NCBI RefSeq assembly: GCF_009826975.1
Contig: NZ_WUMO01000004.1
Span: forward strand, 124,001-188,000
Direction of reading: 5' to 3'
DNA length: 64,000 bases
From: Flavobacterium sp. HBTb2-11-1
GTDB lineage: Bacteria; Bacteroidota; Bacteroidia; Flavobacteriales; Flavobacteriaceae
Shown in pieces: positions 52,680 through 60,817 of the stretch. Numbering within the stretch: position 1 is the stretch's first letter; every line of letters begins with the position of its first letter. The notes below the pieces were generated by a model. It made no database searches. It saw nothing but the letters and a program-made list of their open reading frames with translations, and had not been told where the DNA came from. The translations under genes and the position numbers were made by a program.

Positions 52680-53300
52680 ATGAAAAAAATCATCACTTTA
52701 GCAGCACTTTTTGTAGTAGTAATAAGTTCAGCTCAAACACAATTTGAACAAGGAATGAATAAAGCATTCGGACTTTGGAAAGAAGGAAAAAATGCTGAAG
52801 CTTCTGCATTGTTTGAAAGAATTGCGGCGGCTGAAAAAAACAGTTATTTGCCAAATTATTACGTAGCTTTAATTAATGCAACGGCTGTTTTTACAGAAAA
52901 AGACAAAACAAAAATTGATTTGTTATTGACAAAAGCACAAGATGCCTTAGATATTGAATTGATAAAAGACCAAGCCAATTCAGAATTGTATGTAATGCAA
53001 GCTTTAATTTATACCGGTTATGTGGTGGCCGACCCAATGACAAACGGAATGAAATATTCTAGTAAAGTGATGGAAGCTTACGCGAAAGCTAAAGCATTAG
53101 ACCCAAATAACCCAAGAGCAGTTTTTGGAGAAGCAGATTATCAATTAGGAGGAGCAAAATGGACAGGAGTTGACACTAAACCTTTGTGCGCACAAGTTGA
53201 TAAATCTATTGAACTTTTTAATACTTTTAAACCAGCAACGCCTTATTCGCCAAAATGGGGATTGGATAGAGCATTAGAAATTCAGAAAACTTGTAAATAA
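52680..53300 (+). CDS. periplasmic TPR-like protein
   Basis: 206 residues with a signal peptide ending SSAQT (about 20). Helical repeats are visible: FEQGMNKAFGLWKEGKNAEASALFERIA, LPNYYVALINATAVF, AYAKAKALDPNNPRAVFGEADY. The spacing suits two or three degenerate tetratricopeptide repeats. Probably a partner-binding protein in the same transcript as the DUF2141 gene and the sensor kinase that begins 18 bp after its stop. Confidence 0.78.
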   Translation: MKKIITLAALFVVVISSAQTQFEQGMNKAFGLWKEGKNAEASALFERIAAAEKNSYLPNYYVALINATAVFTEKDKTKIDLLLTKAQDALDIELIKDQANSELYVMQALIYTGYVVADPMTNGMKYSSKVMEAYAKAKALDPNNPRAVFGEADYQLGGAKWTGVDTKPLCAQVDKSIELFNTFKPATPYSPKWGLDRALEIQKTCK

Positions 53301-53318
53301 TTCACTAGTTTATTAAAT

Positions 53319-54659
53319 ATGATGATATTAAAACCTAATTTGTTAAAAGCATGCTTAGTTGGAGGAATAGTATTTTTGTTCTCTTTTCTAATTCGGTTTG
53401 CTTCTTTAGGAACAGCAGTCTTTAACAAGAATCTTTACATTTATTTCTTGTACTGCATGCTTTACAGTGTGGTTTTATATATCGTAAACGTCGTTCTTTT
53501 TGATTTTTTAGATAGAGTCTTCAGAGAAAATCCATATTCGGTAAAGAGAATTTTAATTGGTTTTGCAAGTTCATTTTTAGTCTCGATGATCGTAATAGGG
53601 GTATTGCGTTTGTTTACAAGTGTGATAATCGAGAATAAAACGATTATAGGATTTCTTGCCAATGAAAAAGCAGAAAATTATATCGAATCTGCTGTAATGA
53701 CCTTTATTGTTTTATTGTTTTTTCATGGACTTAATTTTTACAAACTCTATCAGGAAAACAAAGTAACACAACAGAAAATTATTGCTGGAACGGCAAATGC
53801 CAAATTTGAAAGCTTAAAAAATCAGATCGACCCGCATTTTCTTTTTAACAGCTTGAATGTTCTTAGTTCTTTAATAGAAGAAAATCCAGATAATGCGCAG
53901 CGTTTTACAACTTCTCTTTCTAAAATTTACAGGTATGTTTTAGAACAGAAAGACAAAGAATTGGTTTTGGTTGAAGACGAATTGTCATTTGCAAAAACTT
54001 ATATGAATCTGCTGAAAATGCGTTTCGAAAATAGTTTATTTTACGAATTGCCAACAGAGAATATCAATCCAGAAGCCAAAGTGGTGCCGCTTTCTTTACA
54101 GCTTTTATTGGAGAATACCGTAAAGCACAATGTAGTAAGCGAGCAGAAACCACTTCATATTAGAATTTTCATTGATAGAGATTATCTGGCCATTCAGAAT
54201 GATCTTCAGAAAAAAGAAGTTTTGCAGGATAGGCAAGGTGTCGGACTGCAGAATATTGTAAACAGATACGGAATTATAACGGATAGAAAAGTGAAGATTG
54301 AAGAAGATGGAAAGAATTTCACCGTTAGAATTCCAATTTTAACCAAACAAATTGCGGTTATGGAAATGAGTGCAGATTATACAGACGAAGCAAAAGCTTA
54401 TTATAGAGCCAAAAAACGAGTAGAAGAACTAAAAGGATTTTACGGAAATATAATTTCATATTGTTGTGTGATTCCGTTCTTGATTTTTATTAATCTAAAA
54501 TTTTCACCAGGATTTCAATGGTTTTGGTTTTCCGCTTTAGGCTGGGGATTTGGAGTTGCCATGCATGCTTTTAAAGTTTTTGGATATAGCTCTGATTGGG
54601 AAGAAAGAAAAATTCGCGAGATTTTGGAGAAAGATAACAGACAAAAAACGTGGAAATAA
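53319..54659 (+). CDS. LytS-type membrane histidine kinase with C-terminal 2TM domain
   Basis: 446 residues. Four N-terminal membrane segments (about 9-30, 38-64, 77-103, 124-142), then the His_kinase domain with QIDPHFLFNSLNVLSSLIEE (phospho-His173), an HATPase part (LLLENTVKHNVVSEQ, GVGLQNIVNRYG), and finally, from about 355, a 2TM domain: AYYRAKKRVEELKGFYGNII, two hydrophobic segments, HAFKVFGYSSDWEERKIREILEKD. The last 90 residues are therefore a fused copy of the small proteins encoded just after it. Its stop overlaps the next start (TAATG). Partner regulator: the LytTR gene at 56041. Confidence 0.92.
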   Translation: MMILKPNLLKACLVGGIVFLFSFLIRFASLGTAVFNKNLYIYFLYCMLYSVVLYIVNVVLFDFLDRVFRENPYSVKRILIGFASSFLVSMIVIGVLRLFTSVIIENKTIIGFLANEKAENYIESAVMTFIVLLFFHGLNFYKLYQENKVTQQKIIAGTANAKFESLKNQIDPHFLFNSLNVLSSLIEENPDNAQRFTTSLSKIYRYVLEQKDKELVLVEDELSFAKTYMNLLKMRFENSLFYELPTENINPEAKVVPLSLQLLLENTVKHNVVSEQKPLHIRIFIDRDYLAIQNDLQKKEVLQDRQGVGLQNIVNRYGIITDRKVKIEEDGKNFTVRIPILTKQIAVMEMSADYTDEAKAYYRAKKRVEELKGFYGNIISYCCVIPFLIFINLKFSPGFQWFWFSALGWGFGVAMHAFKVFGYSSDWEERKIREILEKDNRQKTWK

Positions 54660-54982
54660 TGGGAAAAGATTTCACAGAAGCAAATCGTTATTATGATGCT
54701 CAGAAAAAAGTAAAAAAAATAAGAGGATTTTACGAGCATTTGACTGTTTATGTCTTGTGTAATGTAATTGCGATTGTGGTTAACTTAATAACTTGTCCAG
54801 AATATTTATGGTTTATATGGTCTGTAATGGGTTGGAGTGTTGCCATTATTTTACATGGATTGAAAGTTTTTAGTCTGCCGCCTTTTTTCAATAAGAAATG
54901 GGAAGAGAAAAAAATAAGAGAAATTCTAGAAAAAGAAAATCAGCAACGTTTAGTAAATAATCATGGAAACAAATTTGAATAA
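54659..54982 (+). CDS. small 2TM-domain protein, array member 1
   Basis: 107 residues from the ATG at 54659-54661, which shares a base with the kinase stop; a GTG at 54650 in the same frame is an alternative. N-terminal helix EANRYYDAQKKVKKIRGFYEHL, two membrane segments (about 25-42 and 52-70), HGLKVFSLPPFFNKKWEEKKIREILEKEN. Same plan as the C-terminal domain of the kinase. It overlaps the next gene by 20 bp. Probably an inner-membrane accessory protein that pairs with the kinase or with other 2TM proteins. Confidence 0.88.
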   Translation: MGKDFTEANRYYDAQKKVKKIRGFYEHLTVYVLCNVIAIVVNLITCPEYLWFIWSVMGWSVAIILHGLKVFSLPPFFNKKWEEKKIREILEKENQQRLVNNHGNKFE

Positions 54983-55292
54983 TGATCAGGAACAAGTAAT
55001 GCTGGAAGAATTAGCCAGTAAAAAAGTAATTCAGCTGAAATCTTTTTACAAGCATTTGTTCTTTTACACTATTGCATTGATAGTTTTTCTTTTAAAAGAA
55101 TACACGAATTTGCCATTGCAATTTTTTCCAATTAAATATATCAATTGGGTGATTGTAATTATTTGGACAGCTGTAATTGTAGGCTCTGCAATTGATTTGT
55201 TTGCTTCTTATAAGATTTTTGGACAAGAATGGGAAGAACGAAAACTAAGAAGCATTTTAGAAAAAAAATATAAAAAACAAAAATGGGAATAG
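54963..55292 (+). CDS. small 2TM-domain protein, array member 2
   Basis: 109 residues starting at 54963, inside the end of member 1. Pattern: LASKKVIQLKSFYKHLFFYT, hydrophobic segments at about 29-43 and 60-80, then LFASYKIFGQEWEERKLRSILEKKYKKQKWE. It is the most diverged member in the first membrane segment (ALIVFLLKEYTNLPLQFFP) but keeps the WEERK-LEK tail. Confidence 0.87.
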   Translation: METNLNNDQEQVMLEELASKKVIQLKSFYKHLFFYTIALIVFLLKEYTNLPLQFFPIKYINWVIVIIWTAVIVGSAIDLFASYKIFGQEWEERKLRSILEKKYKKQKWE

Positions 55293-55294
55293 TT

Positions 55295-55600
55295 ATGGAA
55301 AGGAATTTAAGCGACGAAGAAAAATATATCCAAGCCAAAAAAAAGGTTGAAAACATTAAAGGATTTTACGGAAATCTTATATCATACATTTTAGTAAATG
55401 CCATTTTAATCTTTATCAATTTATATACATCGCCAAACTATTTATGGTTTTTCTGGCCATTGTTATGGTGGGGAGTAGGAGTCGTTTTTCACGGATTAAA
55501 AGTCTTTGAGGTTTTTCCAGGAATGGGGAAGGAATGGGAAGAAAGAAAAATCAAAGAGTTTATGGAGAAGGAAAAACAGAATAAAAACAAGTGGAAATAA
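55295..55600 (+). CDS. small 2TM-domain protein, array member 3
   Basis: 101 residues from the ATG at 55295 (MERNLSDEEKYIQAKKKVEN); an in-frame ATG at 55283, overlapping member 2, is an alternative. Two membrane segments (about 26-45 and 49-68) separated by TSPNYLWFF, then HGLKVFEVFPGMGKEWEERK and a lysine-rich end KNKWK. It resembles the kinase-fused domain most closely (KGFYGN, ISY, INLYTSPNYLWFFWPLLWW). Confidence 0.87.
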   Translation: MERNLSDEEKYIQAKKKVENIKGFYGNLISYILVNAILIFINLYTSPNYLWFFWPLLWWGVGVVFHGLKVFEVFPGMGKEWEERKIKEFMEKEKQNKNKWK

Positions 55601-55613
55601 TGAAAGTATAGTT

Positions 55614-56000
55614 ATGGGACGTTTTAGAAGAGAAATGTACGAAGATTACGCAAGACAGCATTTTGGAGAGTATACAGACGATCCAAATTATAATGCAGCT
55701 TATAGAAGAGTAAAAAGGCTTAAGAGATTTTACTCGCATTTGAAAATTTTCATTATTGTAAATATCATCATCATTGTATCAAGTTTGACTCGAGATAAAT
55801 CTGCTGGTCTATTGGTAATGGATTTAAGTGGTTTAACGGAATTACACACTTACTCTACTGCGTTTTTTTGGGGAATCGGTCTATTGGCGCATGCATTATC
55901 TGTTTTTGGCGCTGATTGGATTTTTGGACCAGATTGGGAGAAAAGAAAAATCCAAAAATACATGGAAAGAGATACAGCAAATAAAAATAAATGGGAGTAA
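55614..56000 (+). CDS. small 2TM-domain protein, array member 4
   Basis: 128 residues from the ATG at 55614 (MGRFRREMYEDYARQHFG); a longer frame from 55506 overlaps member 3 and is not likely. Core: YRRVKRLKRFYSHLKIFIIV, a loop richer than in the other members (SSLTRDKSAGLLVMDLSGL), second segment AFFWGIGLLAHALSVFG, then FGPDWEKRKIQKYMERD and KNKWE. The loop insertion makes it the longest member. 40 bp before the LytTR regulator. Confidence 0.85.
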   Translation: MGRFRREMYEDYARQHFGEYTDDPNYNAAYRRVKRLKRFYSHLKIFIIVNIIIIVSSLTRDKSAGLLVMDLSGLTELHTYSTAFFWGIGLLAHALSVFGADWIFGPDWEKRKIQKYMERDTANKNKWE

Positions 56001-56040
56001 CTTTGAATTTATAATTTTTTCAAATTTCATAGTATAGTAA

Positions 56041-56808
56041 ATGATCACATTAATTATAGAAGACGAAAAACCAGCAGCAAGACTGTTGCAGAGAAAACTT
56101 GAAAAGCTAGATGTAACTGTAGAAACCATGCTTCATTCCGTTGAAGAATCGGTTCATTGGTTTGAAAACAATCCGCATCCCGATTTGATTTTTTTGGATA
56201 TCCAATTGTCAGATGGTTTATCGTTTGAAATCTTTGAAAAAATAGACATTAAAAGCGCTATCATTTTTACTACGGCATATGATGAATATGCTTTAAAAGC
56301 GTTCAAATTAAATAGTATCGATTATCTTCTAAAACCAATTGACGAAGATGATTTGGAAACTGCTGTTTCAAAATTCAAATCGCGTCTTCCGAAAGCAGCT
56401 ACTGAATCTTCAAATCTTCAGCTTGATTTTGAGCAGATTCGCCAAATGTTATCTAATCCTTTTGAGAAAACATATAAAAAGAGATTTACAGTTAAAATAG
56501 GACAGCATTTAAAAGTAATTACAACTGAAGAAATTGAATGTTTTTTCAGTGAAAATAAAGGAACGTACATTCATACCTATGACAATCGTGACTATCTGAT
56601 CGATTCGACTTTGGAGATTTTAGAACAAGAACTAGACAAAAAGGATTTCTTTCGCGTAAGCAGAAAATTTATTGTTCCGCTAAAAGCAATCAAAGAAATT
56701 CAAGTGTATACCAATTCACGATTAAAAGTGATTTTGCCAAGTTACAAAGATGATGAGGTAATTGTAAGCCGAGAAAAAGTGCAGGATTTTAAAGCTTGGT
56801 TGGGATAG
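56041..56808 (+). CDS. LytTR-family response regulator
   Basis: 255 residues. Receiver domain (1-115): IIEDEKPAARLL, phospho-Asp53 in IFLDIQLSDGL, Thr77/78 (FTTAYDEYALKAF) and Lys98 (YLLKPI). The LytTR DNA-binding domain covers about 147-250: FTVKIGQHLKVITTEEIECF, FSENKGTYIHTYDNRDYLID, FFRVSRKFIVPLKAIKEI. It closes the 2TM array and is the natural partner of the LytS-type kinase at 53319. Direct repeats for its binding should lie near the operon promoter. Confidence 0.94.
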   Translation: MITLIIEDEKPAARLLQRKLEKLDVTVETMLHSVEESVHWFENNPHPDLIFLDIQLSDGLSFEIFEKIDIKSAIIFTTAYDEYALKAFKLNSIDYLLKPIDEDDLETAVSKFKSRLPKAATESSNLQLDFEQIRQMLSNPFEKTYKKRFTVKIGQHLKVITTEEIECFFSENKGTYIHTYDNRDYLIDSTLEILEQELDKKDFFRVSRKFIVPLKAIKEIQVYTNSRLKVILPSYKDDEVIVSREKVQDFKAWLG

Positions 56809-56901
56809 GTTTTTTGTTAGAAGAAAGAAGAAAGATCTGAGAAAAAAGATGTGAGAAGAAAGATGTGAAAGGAAAGAGCTTCTTGTACGACATATAAATA
56901 A

Positions 56902-56934
56902 AAATGGGACGAAAATTTTCGCCCCATTTTTGTA
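56902..56934. terminator. bidirectional terminator between the LytTR and heme A synthase genes
   Basis: Perfectly symmetrical stem AAAATGGG(A)CGAAAA / TTTTCG(C)CCCATTTT then T4. It serves the convergent LytTR and ctaA genes. Before it, 56815-56880 is a purine-rich tract with repeated AGAAGAAAGATGTGA words. Confidence 0.85.
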
Positions 56935-56948
56935 TAAATATTTCTTGG

Positions 56949-57974
56949 TTATTTACTCAATCTATGCAAAGTAAATGTCATGGCGCTCAAAAGGAAAAAC
57001 GCCATAATCTGGTGGATTAATCCTAAAGCCAAAGGCACACTATATAGTAAAGTGAAAACTCCCAATAAAAACTGAATGAAAACAAAAACAACTAAAGTTT
57101 TGATTCCGTTTGATTGAGTGTGCGTAAGCGTATATTTTTTGCTTTTGAAGAAAAGGAAAAGAATAATTGCAACTACAACATAAGCAAAAGTTCTGTGTAC
57201 AAACTGAACCCCACTTTTTCCTTCAATTAAATTTTTTATTAAAGAAGATTGCTCAATAAAAACCGATTCGTGAATAAATTCTCCGTCGCTCATTAAAGGC
57301 CAGTGATTGTGAATTAATCCAGCATTTAATCCTGCAACGAATCCACCGTAAATAATTTGGATTAATAAAGCTGCTAGAGCATAACGAGCAATATTTCTTA
57401 AAGGTAAAATCTTGTTGATATTTCTTTCAGGATAAATTAAATCCAATGCTACCCAAAGTGTGTAAGCAAAAGTGATAAAAGCAAAGGTTAGGTGTAATGA
57501 AAGTCTAAAGTGGCTTACATCTGGATTGTCAATTAATCCGCTTCTCACCATAAACCATCCTAAAAATCCTTGGAAAGCTCCCATTGCCAAAAGAACGATG
57601 CATTTTTTGATAGTTGGAGTATCTAATTTCTTTTTAGCTAAAAAGTAAACGAACGGCACAAAGAAAACCAAACCAATAATACGCCCGATGAAACGGTGAA
57701 ACCATTCCCAGAAATAGATGAATTTATAATCGGCTAATTGAAAATCGTTGTGAATGTTGATTTTTTGGTACTCTGGAAACTTTTTATACTCGTCAAAAGC
57801 AGCCTGCCATTTGGCTTCTGTTAAAGGCGGAAATGTATCGGTTACCAAATGCCAGTCGGTCATAGATAAACCTGAATTGGTCAAACGCGTGATGCCGCCC
57901 ACAACGACCATTAAAAACAATAAAACACAGCCTGATAGTAACCAAATGATTACTGATTTATTCTCTTTTTTCAT
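56949..57974 (-). CDS. ctaA: heme A synthase (COX15/CtaA)
   Basis: Inner-membrane enzyme that oxidises heme O to heme A for cytochrome oxidase. 341 residues, eight membrane segments. Heme-ligand histidines: EWFHRFIGRIIG, SLHLTFAF, VQFVHRTFAYVV and LGLIHQIMAF, in two symmetrical halves; the N-terminal loop GGITRLTNSGLSMTDWHLV is diagnostic. It lies 15 bp after the tRNA nucleotidyltransferase gene on the same strand. Confidence 0.95.
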   Translation of the reverse strand: MKKENKSVIIWLLSGCVLLFLMVVVGGITRLTNSGLSMTDWHLVTDTFPPLTEAKWQAAFDEYKKFPEYQKINIHNDFQLADYKFIYFWEWFHRFIGRIIGLVFFVPFVYFLAKKKLDTPTIKKCIVLLAMGAFQGFLGWFMVRSGLIDNPDVSHFRLSLHLTFAFITFAYTLWVALDLIYPERNINKILPLRNIARYALAALLIQIIYGGFVAGLNAGLIHNHWPLMSDGEFIHESVFIEQSSLIKNLIEGKSGVQFVHRTFAYVVVAIILFLFFKSKKYTLTHTQSNGIKTLVVFVFIQFLLGVFTLLYSVPLALGLIHQIMAFFLLSAMTFTLHRLSK

Positions 57975-57989
57975 TTTATTAAATAATAC

Positions 57990-59432
57990 TTATTTCTCAA
58001 CTTTTTTTAAGCCTAATTTTTCAGCTCGTTTAATTACAAAATCATAAGCAGCCTGATATTCATTTGGAATATCTCCTTCGAGAATGGCTTCTTTCACCGC
58101 TTCTTTTAAGATTCCGATTTCTCGTGAAGGCTTTAAATCGAATATTTCCATAATTTCTTCACCAGTAATTGGAGGCTGAAAATTGCGAACATGATCTCGT
58201 TCTTCTACTTCAACAATTTTCTTGCGAACGATTTCGAAGTTTTTATGATATTTCTTGAATTTTGATGGATTTTTGGTTGTGATATCAGCCTCGCATAATG
58301 TCATTAAATTTTCTACATCTTCTCCAGCATCAAAAACCAAACGACGAACGGCACTGTCAGTCACAATATCCTGCGCCAACACAATCGGGCGCGAACTCAT
58401 AATAACCATTTTTTGAACAAATTTCATTTTATGGTTTAAAGGCATGTGCAAACGTTCGAATATTTTCTTTGCCATTTTGCCACCCAAGAATTCATGTCCG
58501 TGAAAAGTCCATCCTTGTTTTTTTGTAAAACGTTTAGTTGGCGCTTTTCCGATATCGTGCAATAAAGCCGCCCAACGCAACCAAACATCATCTGTGTTTG
58601 GACAAATGTTATCTACAACTTCAAGCGTATGGTAAAAATTGTTTTTATGTGTATGACCTTCAATTTCTTCTACCTGATTTAAAGCGGTTAATTCAGGTAA
58701 GATTAAATCTAAAAGTCCAGTTTTGTATAAAAGTAAAAATCCTGTCGAAGGTTTATCTGTTAGAAGAATTTTGTTTAATTCATCTACAATTCTTTCGCCA
58801 GAAATAATTTTAATGCGTTCTGCATTTTTTGTGATGGCGTTCAATGAATTTTCTTCAATTTCGAAATTCAATTGAGTAGCAAAACGAATGGCACGCAGCA
58901 TACGCAAAGGATCATCAGAATAGGTAATATCTGGATCCAAAGGCGTTTTGATTGTTTTATTTTCTAAATCTGTTAATCCATTGAATGGATCTAAAAGATC
59001 TCCGAAATTAGTTGAATTCAATGATAAAGCCAATGCGTTGATTGTAAAATCACGACGATTTTGATCGTCTTGCAAAGTTCCGTTTTCCACAATCGGATTT
59101 CGGCTATCGCGAGTGTACGATTCTTTTCGGGCGCCAACAAATTCAATATCTGTATCTTCAAAACGAAGCATAGCAGTTCCGTAAGTTTTAAAAACCTGAA
59201 CTTTTGGTTTGTTCGGAAGTAAATCGGAAACTTTAAGAGCCAATTCGATGCCGCTTCCAACAGCAACTACATCAATGTCTTTTTTAGAACCTCGTTTTAA
59301 AAGCAAATCACGAACAAATCCTCCTATCACATAAGAGTCAACATTTAATTCCTGAGAAGCTTTCGAAATGATATCGAAGATTTTGTTTTGTAAAGCAGTT
59401 TTATAGTTTGTTTGTATCGCCACGAATTCCAT
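57990..59432 (-). CDS. CCA tRNA nucleotidyltransferase with HD domain
   Basis: Adds or repairs the 3' CCA of tRNA. 480 residues from the ATG 59430-59432 ([15 protein letters not shown]); an ATG at 59450 is in frame but unlikely. Catalytic head: [29 protein letters not shown] (the two Asp bind metal), [25 protein letters not shown]. An HD domain follows ([15 protein letters not shown]), common in Bacteroidota members. This organism needs it: both tRNAs in the window lack an encoded CCA. Confidence 0.94.
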   Translation of the reverse strand: MEFVAIQTNYKTALQNKIFDIISKASQELNVDSYVIGGFVRDLLLKRGSKKDIDVVAVGSGIELALKVSDLLPNKPKVQVFKTYGTAMLRFEDTDIEFVGARKESYTRDSRNPIVENGTLQDDQNRRDFTINALALSLNSTNFGDLLDPFNGLTDLENKTIKTPLDPDITYSDDPLRMLRAIRFATQLNFEIEENSLNAITKNAERIKIISGERIVDELNKILLTDKPSTGFLLLYKTGLLDLILPELTALNQVEEIEGHTHKNNFYHTLEVVDNICPNTDDVWLRWAALLHDIGKAPTKRFTKKQGWTFHGHEFLGGKMAKKIFERLHMPLNHKMKFVQKMVIMSSRPIVLAQDIVTDSAVRRLVFDAGEDVENLMTLCEADITTKNPSKFKKYHKNFEIVRKKIVEVEERDHVRNFQPPITGEEIMEIFDLKPSREIGILKEAVKEAILEGDIPNEYQAAYDFVIKRAEKLGLKKVEK

Positions 59433-59450
59433 TTTTGAATAAAAATACAT

Positions 59451-59824
59451 TTCAAATTTCGATCGAAATAAAATGCATGCAAATTTACAACATAGAAAAT
59501 GCCTATTATAATCTAGAGCTCACTTTTTTGAACAATTTCACATTTTGTAGCGTCGATTTTTATGAATTGAGAAAGGGTTGCCACGAATTTCACGAATTTC
59601 CACTAATTTTTCTTTCATGCAGGTCGTAATTTTTTTCTGCCATAGATTAAAAAGATTCACACAGATTTTTTTAATCTTTTTAATCTGTAATCTGTGGCAA
59701 AAAATAATTCGTGGAAATTCGTGTAATTCGTGGCGAAAAAATATACCACAATAAAACAAATCAATTATGATAATCTATTTTTAGAAATGCAATTTGTATT
59801 TTTGAAACATAGAAAAAAGCACAC
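59451..59824. repeat. nested inverted repeats between the divergent tRNA nucleotidyltransferase and yaaA genes
   Basis: Outer pair: GCCACGAATTTCACGAATTT with CCAC (59580-59603) and its reverse complement (59711-59734). Inner pair: TGCCATAGATTAAAAAGATT (59638-59657) and AATCTTTTTAATCTGTAATC with TGTGGCA (59673-59699). A -7-like TATTTTTG (59797-59804) precedes yaaA by 20 bases. No gene in the gap. Confidence 0.8.
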
Positions 59825-60583
59825 ATGAAAATTGTTATATCTCCTGCGAAATCATTGAATTTCGAAAAAGAATTGCCAACATCTCAATATACAGAACCTT
59901 CATTTTTAAAAGAAGCAAGAGTGGTTCATAAAGTAGTAAAAACAAAAAAGCCAGCTGAATTATCAGAGCTAATGTCAATTTCAGACAAACTAGCCGATTT
60001 AAACTGGAAACGCAATCAGGATTGGAAAACACCTTTCACACCCGAAAATGCCCGTCCGGCAGTTTATGCCTTCGATGGCGATGTGTACACAGGTTTGGAT
60101 GCTTATACCATTCCGTTAGAAAAATTAGATGTTCTTCAGGATAAACTTAGAATTTTATCTGGCCTTTACGGACTTTTAAAACCATTAGATTTAATGCAAG
60201 CATATCGTTTAGAAATGGGAACTAAAATGCCAGTTGGTGAATTTAAAAATCTACACGAATTCTGGAAACCAACAGTAACTAAAGCCTTAAACAAAGAATT
60301 GAAAAAAGATGAATTGTTTGTGAATTTAGCTAGTAACGAATATTTTTCTGCTGTTGATGTAAAAGCTTTAAAAGTGCCTGTGATTACTCCAGATTTCAAA
60401 GATTACAAAGACGGAAAACTAAAAATGATCAGTTTCTTTGCCAAAAAGGCGAGAGGCATGATGGTGCGTTATATTATTGACACCAATGCAGAAACTATAG
60501 AGGACTTAAAAGGTTTTAATTACGAAGGATATCAGTTTGATGCGAATCTTTCTAAAGGAAATCACTTGGTTTTTACAAGATGA
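59825..60583 (+). CDS. yaaA: peroxide stress protein YaaA
   Basis: Cytoplasmic protein of the YaaA (DUF328/UPF0246) family, 252 residues, limiting iron-driven oxidative damage in E. coli. Diagnostic stretches: MKIVISPAKSLNFEKELPT, PAVYAFDGDVYTGLDAYT, LRILSGLYGLLKPLDLMQAYRLEMGT, NLASNEYFSAVD, and IISFFAKKARGMMVRYII (a helix-hairpin-helix-like basic site). Single gene. Base composition and context give no sign of transfer. Confidence 0.95.
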   Translation: MKIVISPAKSLNFEKELPTSQYTEPSFLKEARVVHKVVKTKKPAELSELMSISDKLADLNWKRNQDWKTPFTPENARPAVYAFDGDVYTGLDAYTIPLEKLDVLQDKLRILSGLYGLLKPLDLMQAYRLEMGTKMPVGEFKNLHEFWKPTVTKALNKELKKDELFVNLASNEYFSAVDVKALKVPVITPDFKDYKDGKLKMISFFAKKARGMMVRYIIDTNAETIEDLKGFNYEGYQFDANLSKGNHLVFTR

Positions 60584-60761
60584 TTTTTTAAAGTTGCTAA
60601 GATTCTGAGATACTAAGATTCTGAGTTTTTTTAACCGCAAGGACGCAAGGTTTTCGCAAAGTTCGCAAAGTTTTTATCACAAAGCTTTGCGAACTTTGCG
60701 TTTTTAAAGATTCTCAGAATTAAAATTCTTTGCGCACTTTGCGGTTAAACTAAAAAAATAA
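60584..60761. repeat. nested inverted repeats (CGCAAAG words) after yaaA
   Basis: After CTAAGATTCTGAG words (60595-60627), the outer pair TTTAACCGCAAGGACGCAAG (60630-60649) faces CTTTGCGCACTTTGCGGTTA (60728-60747). The inner pair CGCAAAGTTCGCAAAG (60655-60670) faces CTTTGCGAACTTTGCG (60685-60700). Confidence 0.78.
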
Positions 60762-60792
60762 ACGCCGAATTCTAAATGATGAATTCGGCGTT
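60762..60792 (-). terminator. terminator of the efflux operon
   Basis: Read on the minus strand, AACGCCGAATTC-ATCATTTA-GAATTCGGCGTT then TATTTTTTTAG. It lies 26 bases after the stop of the efflux MFS gene. Confidence 0.85.
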
Positions 60793-60817
60793 TCTGCGTA
60801 TTATAAAATTATTATTA

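Noticed and set aside
55506..55613. N-terminal extension of the fourth 2TM protein
   Set aside because: It overlaps the end of the third 2TM gene in another frame and encodes an atypical basic stretch; the family start is at 55614.
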